Assembly (NCBI RefSeq): GCF_003814515.1
Contig: NZ_RKQJ01000004.1
Location: 186,001-250,000, forward strand
Length of the DNA: 64,000 nt
Reading direction: 5' to 3'
Source: Salinicoccus roseus
GTDB taxonomy: Bacteria > Bacillota > Bacilli > Staphylococcales > Salinicoccaceae
The translations under genes were made by a program, and so were the position numbers. The notes beneath the pieces were generated by a model, which was given only the letters and a program-made list of their open reading frames with translations, was not told the DNA's origin and ran no database searches. Below, piece by piece: positions 60,987 to 64,000 of the stretch (positions are counted from its first letter, which is position 1; each line of letters starts with the position of its first letter).

Positions 60987-62639
60987 ATGTTACAGGATTT
61001 TAAATTTGTATTTAAAAAACCGTTGTTATTAATATCTCTTGCAGTCATCTCACTGTTTCCGGTTATATATTCATTGACATTTCTCAGTGCAATGTGGGAC
61101 CCATATGACCACACAGGCGATATGCAGTTCCATATAGTAAATGAAGATACAGGCAACGAAGATATAGAGCTCGGAAAAGAAATCGAAGCTGAGCTGAAAG
61201 ATAACGAACAGCTGGACTGGCAATTTTCTACTCTGGAAAAAGCAGAAGAAGCACTTAAAAGTGGAGAATCATACGGATATCTGGAAATCCCCGCAGATGC
61301 TTCTGATAATGCCATGACCTTCTTAAGCGAATCGCCGGAAAATGTAAACCTTAAACTAAAGACAAATCCGGGATTCAATTTCATCGGTTCAATTATGTCT
61401 GAACAAGTCGGTTCAGTCTTAGTCGAAACAGTTCAAAAAGAAATTACAGAAACATATACCAAAACATTGATTAGCGAACTCGGCAGTTTGTCCGACCAGA
61501 GTGATGAGGCACAAGATGCCATTGCTGAGCTGAAGAACGGTGCAGTCACGCTTGACGATGGACTTGGCCAGCTCGAGGACAGCTCAGCGCAGTTAACAGA
61601 AGGCGCAGACAACCTTGAAAGCGGCGCTTCGCAAGTCAGCGAGGGAGCAGCAACACTGTATAATGGTGAACAGCAATTTACAGAACAGATCACTCAGCTG
61701 GCACCAATGCTTGGAAATTACGCACAGCCGGTTCAAGGTGCACAGTCAGAACTTGAAAATGGAGCAGGCCAATTAAATGAAGCCAGCACACAGCTTGTTG
61801 GCGGCGCTTCTGAATTGAATTCAGGTATTGTGCAAATGAACGGCGGTATCAGCGAGTTGAAAGCAGGCTCCAGCGAAATGGCAGAAGCACTTACAGATGT
61901 TGACACCAGATTTAACGAGCTGCTTGCGGAAATAGAAGAACAGAATATTGTTTTCAGTGATGAGGGAGCAGAAGCGATTGCAAGTCCTGTTAACCTGGAT
62001 ATTGAGTCCATGGTGGATACACAAAACTATGCGCAGAGTTTTGCACCGTTAGTTATTGCAGTCAGCCTGTATATCGGAGCTATTACATTTAATGTTGTAT
62101 ACCCGATGAATAAAATATTCGAAAATAAGAAAAATGTATTCAGCCAGTGGCTCAGCCGCGGTCTGCTGTTTTTATCTCACTCGGTAATCATTACAACTCT
62201 GCTGTATGCTACAATTGTCTGGATAATGCAGATTGAGATTGCCAGCCACTGGAGATTTTACTTTGCTATGCTTGTATGGTCACTCGTTTCCATTTCCATT
62301 ATAGGATTGCTGGTAATGATATTCGGCAACTTCGGCAAATTCCTCGGAATCGTACTGCTGATTGTACAGTTATCATCAAGCGGCGGAACTTTCCCGATAG
62401 AAACTGCAAACAATTTCTATCAAACGCTTTATGAATTCCTGCCGATGGCATTCGTCGTGTCTGGCTTTAAAGATGCGATTTTCGGCCAGGCATTTAACAT
62501 GGAATTCAGCACAATAATGTATACCCTGATAGCAACAGCTACTGGTGCTTACCTGCTCGTATTGTTAGTATTATGGCTGAAAGATAAATTCCCTAAGTAT
62601 GAAGAAAAAGCGAATAAAATGGCCAAATTTGAAAACTAA
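60987..62639 (+). CDS. YhgE/Pip-domain membrane protein (ABC-2-like permease)
   Basis: A 550-residue membrane protein. One helix near the N-terminus (about residues 12-35), then a long extracellular region (about 40-350) rich in heptad-like Gly, Gln and Glu repeats (VTLDDGLGQLEDSSAQLTEG, QVSEGAATLYNGEQ), then about five C-terminal helices with SLYIGAITFNVVYPMNK and SSGGTFPIETANNFYQ. This is the YhgE/Pip family, related to phage infection protein and the EsaA secretion factor, and often linked to drug or solute export. ATG 60987 has an AAGGATGA box. It is controlled by the divergent TetR gene (inference). Confidence 0.88.
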   Translation: MLQDFKFVFKKPLLLISLAVISLFPVIYSLTFLSAMWDPYDHTGDMQFHIVNEDTGNEDIELGKEIEAELKDNEQLDWQFSTLEKAEEALKSGESYGYLEIPADASDNAMTFLSESPENVNLKLKTNPGFNFIGSIMSEQVGSVLVETVQKEITETYTKTLISELGSLSDQSDEAQDAIAELKNGAVTLDDGLGQLEDSSAQLTEGADNLESGASQVSEGAATLYNGEQQFTEQITQLAPMLGNYAQPVQGAQSELENGAGQLNEASTQLVGGASELNSGIVQMNGGISELKAGSSEMAEALTDVDTRFNELLAEIEEQNIVFSDEGAEAIASPVNLDIESMVDTQNYAQSFAPLVIAVSLYIGAITFNVVYPMNKIFENKKNVFSQWLSRGLLFLSHSVIITTLLYATIVWIMQIEIASHWRFYFAMLVWSLVSISIIGLLVMIFGNFGKFLGIVLLIVQLSSSGGTFPIETANNFYQTLYEFLPMAFVVSGFKDAIFGQAFNMEFSTIMYTLIATATGAYLLVLLVLWLKDKFPKYEEKANKMAKFEN

Positions 62640-62645
62640 AAGTTC

Positions 62646-62673
62646 AGCCCGCTGACCGAGCGGGCTTTTTTTC
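62646..62673 (+). terminator. Terminator after the YhgE/Pip gene
   Basis: An 8-bp GC-rich stem (62646-62653 with 62659-62666), loop GACCG, is followed by a T run. Confidence 0.85.
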
Positions 62674-62786
62674 TGCAAAAATTTTCCAGTAATGTACACC
62701 TACTGAGGATTGTATGATATGAGACGGAAACAAATTGATGAAACTCAAGATTCCGGAGTTATTGTATGGAGGGGTTCTTCAAATAA

Positions 62787-62848
62787 TGAACTATAACCCG
62801 AATAATGGACGTTTTTTATTAACTGTCCATTATTCGGGTTATAGTTCA
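62787..62848. repeat. 24-bp perfect inverted repeat at the LLM fragment
   Basis: Arms 62787-62810 and 62825-62848 are exact inverted copies across a 14-base T-rich loop. LLM homology begins just past the right arm, so the repeat lies at a rearrangement junction. Confidence 0.9.
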
Positions 62849-63280
62849 CTACTTCCAATTGATACTGCACTTAATCAGCTCGAATTCTTTATTCAGCAAG
62901 ATACAAAATCATGGAAACTCGACGAAAAAGTACCAAAATTGCCGCCAGTCGAAGAATTCAAAGGACCTGTTGGACGTTATCAAACTGTTTTAGAAATTAT
63001 AGAAGACAGAAATCCCACAGTCAGAGAACTACTTGGTTATCTCAACGCTGGAGGTGGACATTTAACACTCATTGGCACACCTGAAGAAATTGTCGATGAA
63101 TTAGAAAGATGGATGAATGAAGGTGCTGCAGATGGATTTAACTTGATGCCTCCAACACTCCCAGGAAGTCTTGAAGGCTTTGTCGACTTAGTCATCCCGG
63201 AAATGCAAAAACGCGGTATTTTTAGAAGAGATTATAACGGTGAAACGTTTAGAGAAATGTTGGAACTCGATAAGTATTAA
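62849..63280 (+). pseudogene. C-terminal fragment of an LLM-class flavin monooxygenase (NtaA/SnaA-like)
   Basis: The frame 62735-63280 reads as LLM family only from about 62850 (IDTALNQLEFFIQQDTKSWKLDEKVPKLP) onward: LTLIGTPEEIVDELERWMNEGAADGFNLMPPTLPGSLEGFVDLVIPEMQKRGIF is the C-terminal end of an NtaA/SnaA-type monooxygenase. Intact members have about 440 residues, so two thirds are missing. The first 38 codons derive from the inverted repeat and flanking DNA. It is probably inactive, since the FMN-binding barrel is absent. Confidence 0.75.
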
Positions 63281-63335
63281 GCTGAATGATTCATAGGTAC
63301 ACCTCAATTTTGCATTGTGTTTTTATATTAAGGCT

Positions 63336-63444
63336 GGGACATAAATATCTCCAGAAAAAATAATAACTTTTGAGAACTTATGTCCCCGACCCCCAAGTGC
63401 GAAGTTATAAGGGCTGAATTGCTTACTAATATCCCGGTAAGCAA
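63336..63444. repeat. Staphylococcal-type intergenic hairpins
   Basis: GGGACATAA (63336-63344) and TTATGTCCC (63378-63386) enclose a T/A-rich loop, then TTGCTTAC (63419-63426) pairs with GTAAGCAA (63437-63444). Similar GGGACATAA hairpins occur between staphylococcal genes (from memory). Function unknown. Confidence 0.5.
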
Positions 63445-63513
63445 GGATGAAGTCAAAACTCACAAAAAAACATTAACAGCTGAGACTCAGGTTTTCGCTT
63501 ATATAAATTAATT

Positions 63514-63536
63514 TGTCTAGCTTATTTTGACAAACG
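63514..63536 (+). repeat. Solitary IS30-family right inverted repeat
   Basis: A third copy of the 23-base right end with no transposase beside it. It truncates the following gene after about 40 codons. Confidence 0.8.
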
Positions 63537-63655
63537 AAATTTCTATAAATTTTTCCTGATTGATCAAACTCTTTAAGCTCCAGATGAACAACCTTTAGAT
63601 ACTGACCGCTCTGCCAGTTCTCTCTATTAAGATGATATAACTCAGATTCAATCAT
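63537..63655 (-). pseudogene. N-terminal fragment of an unidentified gene cut by an IS30 end
   Basis: The ATG at 63655 has AAAGGAG 8 bases upstream, a clear start, and opens MIESELYHLNRENWQSGQYL-like sequence for about 40 codons before it runs into the solitary IS30 repeat. The product cannot be named. It lies downstream of a TetR-type gene on the same strand, so it may have been its operon partner. Confidence 0.6.
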
Positions 63656-63726
63656 ATTAAAATCTCCTTTGAAATATAAGCAGCATTTCCACTTAAAGAT
63701 TCTTAGATTATTTCTAACACACTACT

Positions 63727-63750
63727 TATGATAACTCTCCCCTTATCATA
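63727..63750. repeat. 8-bp inverted repeat, possible operator
   Basis: TATGATAA (63727-63734) and TTATCATA (63743-63750) flank an 8-base pyrimidine loop between the partial TetR gene and the fragment. It could be a hairpin or an operator. Confidence 0.4.
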
Positions 63751-63792
63751 GAGATGTGAGTTTCAAGCTCTACTTGATGGTTACAGTTGTGT

Positions 63793-64000
63793 TTAATTTA
63801 CTATACCACTTGCTTTCAAAGGTCCTTTCGACGCCATATCGAATAATATCTCAGCTAACTCTTCAGGTGATTCCTGCACACCATTTGATAACCAATAACG
63901 GATGACACTCATGTATATAGATGCAACAATTTCTACCAGTAATTCTAGTTTAACTGTCAGTTTAGAGATATCGAGAAAAGTTTCTGCATTATTAAGAAAT
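63793..64000 (-). CDS. Partial TetR/AcrR family regulator (C-terminus)
   Basis: A minus-strand frame enters from the right edge and ends at TAA 63793-63795. The last 68 residues are visible, including MSVIRYWLSNGVQESPEELA and EILFDMASKGPLKASG, which is the typical C-terminal helix pattern of TetR repressors. The DNA-binding domain is beyond the window. The fragment at 63.6 kb lies downstream on the same strand. Confidence 0.7.
   Translation of the reverse strand, partial: FLNNAETFLDISKLTVKLELLVEIVASIYMSVIRYWLSNGVQESPEELAEILFDMASKGPLKASGIVN

Noticed and set aside
1-64000. CRISPR arrays, tRNA or rRNA genes
   Set aside because: No regularly spaced repeats and no tRNA-like cloverleaf or rRNA segments were seen on either strand.

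Overview
The window reads as chromosome from a low-GC Gram-positive of the Staphylococcaceae, most likely a halotolerant genus close to Staphylococcus such as Salinicoccus or Jeotgalicoccus (inference). The reasons are a staphyloxanthin-type C30 carotenoid cluster (CrtN, CrtM, CrtP, CrtQ), PflB, FdhA and class 3 Fbp proteins that read almost colinearly with remembered Staphylococcus aureus proteins, an IsaA/SceD-type cell-wall enzyme, and an unusually dense set of compatible-solute transporters. No rRNA, tRNA or CRISPR array was seen.

Layout. 1-6.2 kb: pigment operon fni-crtN-crtM-crtP-crtQ, preceded by the tail of an unseen gene that may be crtO. 6.2-10.7 kb: sodium/proton antiporter, UspA and SulP anion transporter, with a divergent serine-recombinase-like protein that has lost its catalytic residues. 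10.7-12.5 kb: methyltransferase and YfmJ-type oxidoreductase. 12.5-19.2 kb: anaerobic block, with nrdDG (two NrdR boxes), an aldo/keto reductase and pflBA (Rex-like sites). 19.3-33.1 kb: housekeeping and stress genes, including MATE and LysE exporters, two IsdG/Hmo-like monooxygenases, a TDT carrier, paiAB, a CtsR-type hsp20, class 3 fructose bisphosphatase, a CHAP protein, NfrA-like and old-yellow-enzyme oxidoreductases and an AraC regulator.

33.2-37 kb is a visibly AT-rich insert: an ISL3 element flanked by an 11-bp direct repeat, then a compact merR-merA mercury unit with a textbook MerR promoter. 37.1-41.9 kb: formate dehydrogenase with its DUF1641 partner, a DUF488 protein and a deaminase. 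42-48.6 kb: osmoprotection, with a two-gene OpuC-type ABC transporter, two BCCT carriers and pterin dehydratase. 48.9-57.2 kb: a Tat-exported GMC dehydrogenase pair, a SceD-like enzyme, flotillin, RluA, a C45 acyltransferase and a TVP38 protein.

57.4-64 kb is accessory DNA made of broken parts: two IS30-family copies (one internally deleted, one frameshifted), a solitary IS30 right end, an IS256-like remnant, a UspA C-terminal stub, a TetR-YhgE/Pip pair with a clear operator, an LLM monooxygenase fragment next to a 24-bp perfect inverted repeat, and a TetR gene running off the window.

The core genes fit an organism that handles salt stress (antiporter, OpuC, BCCT), ferments anaerobically (PflB makes formate, FdhA oxidises it, NrdDG supplies deoxynucleotides) and defends against oxidants and metals (carotenoid, MerA, IsdG-like enzymes). 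I found no wholly new multigene system. The most unusual items are the catalytically dead recombinase, the merRA unit with no uptake genes, the hydrophobic tail on the formate dehydrogenase partner, and the inverted-repeat junction at 62.8 kb.
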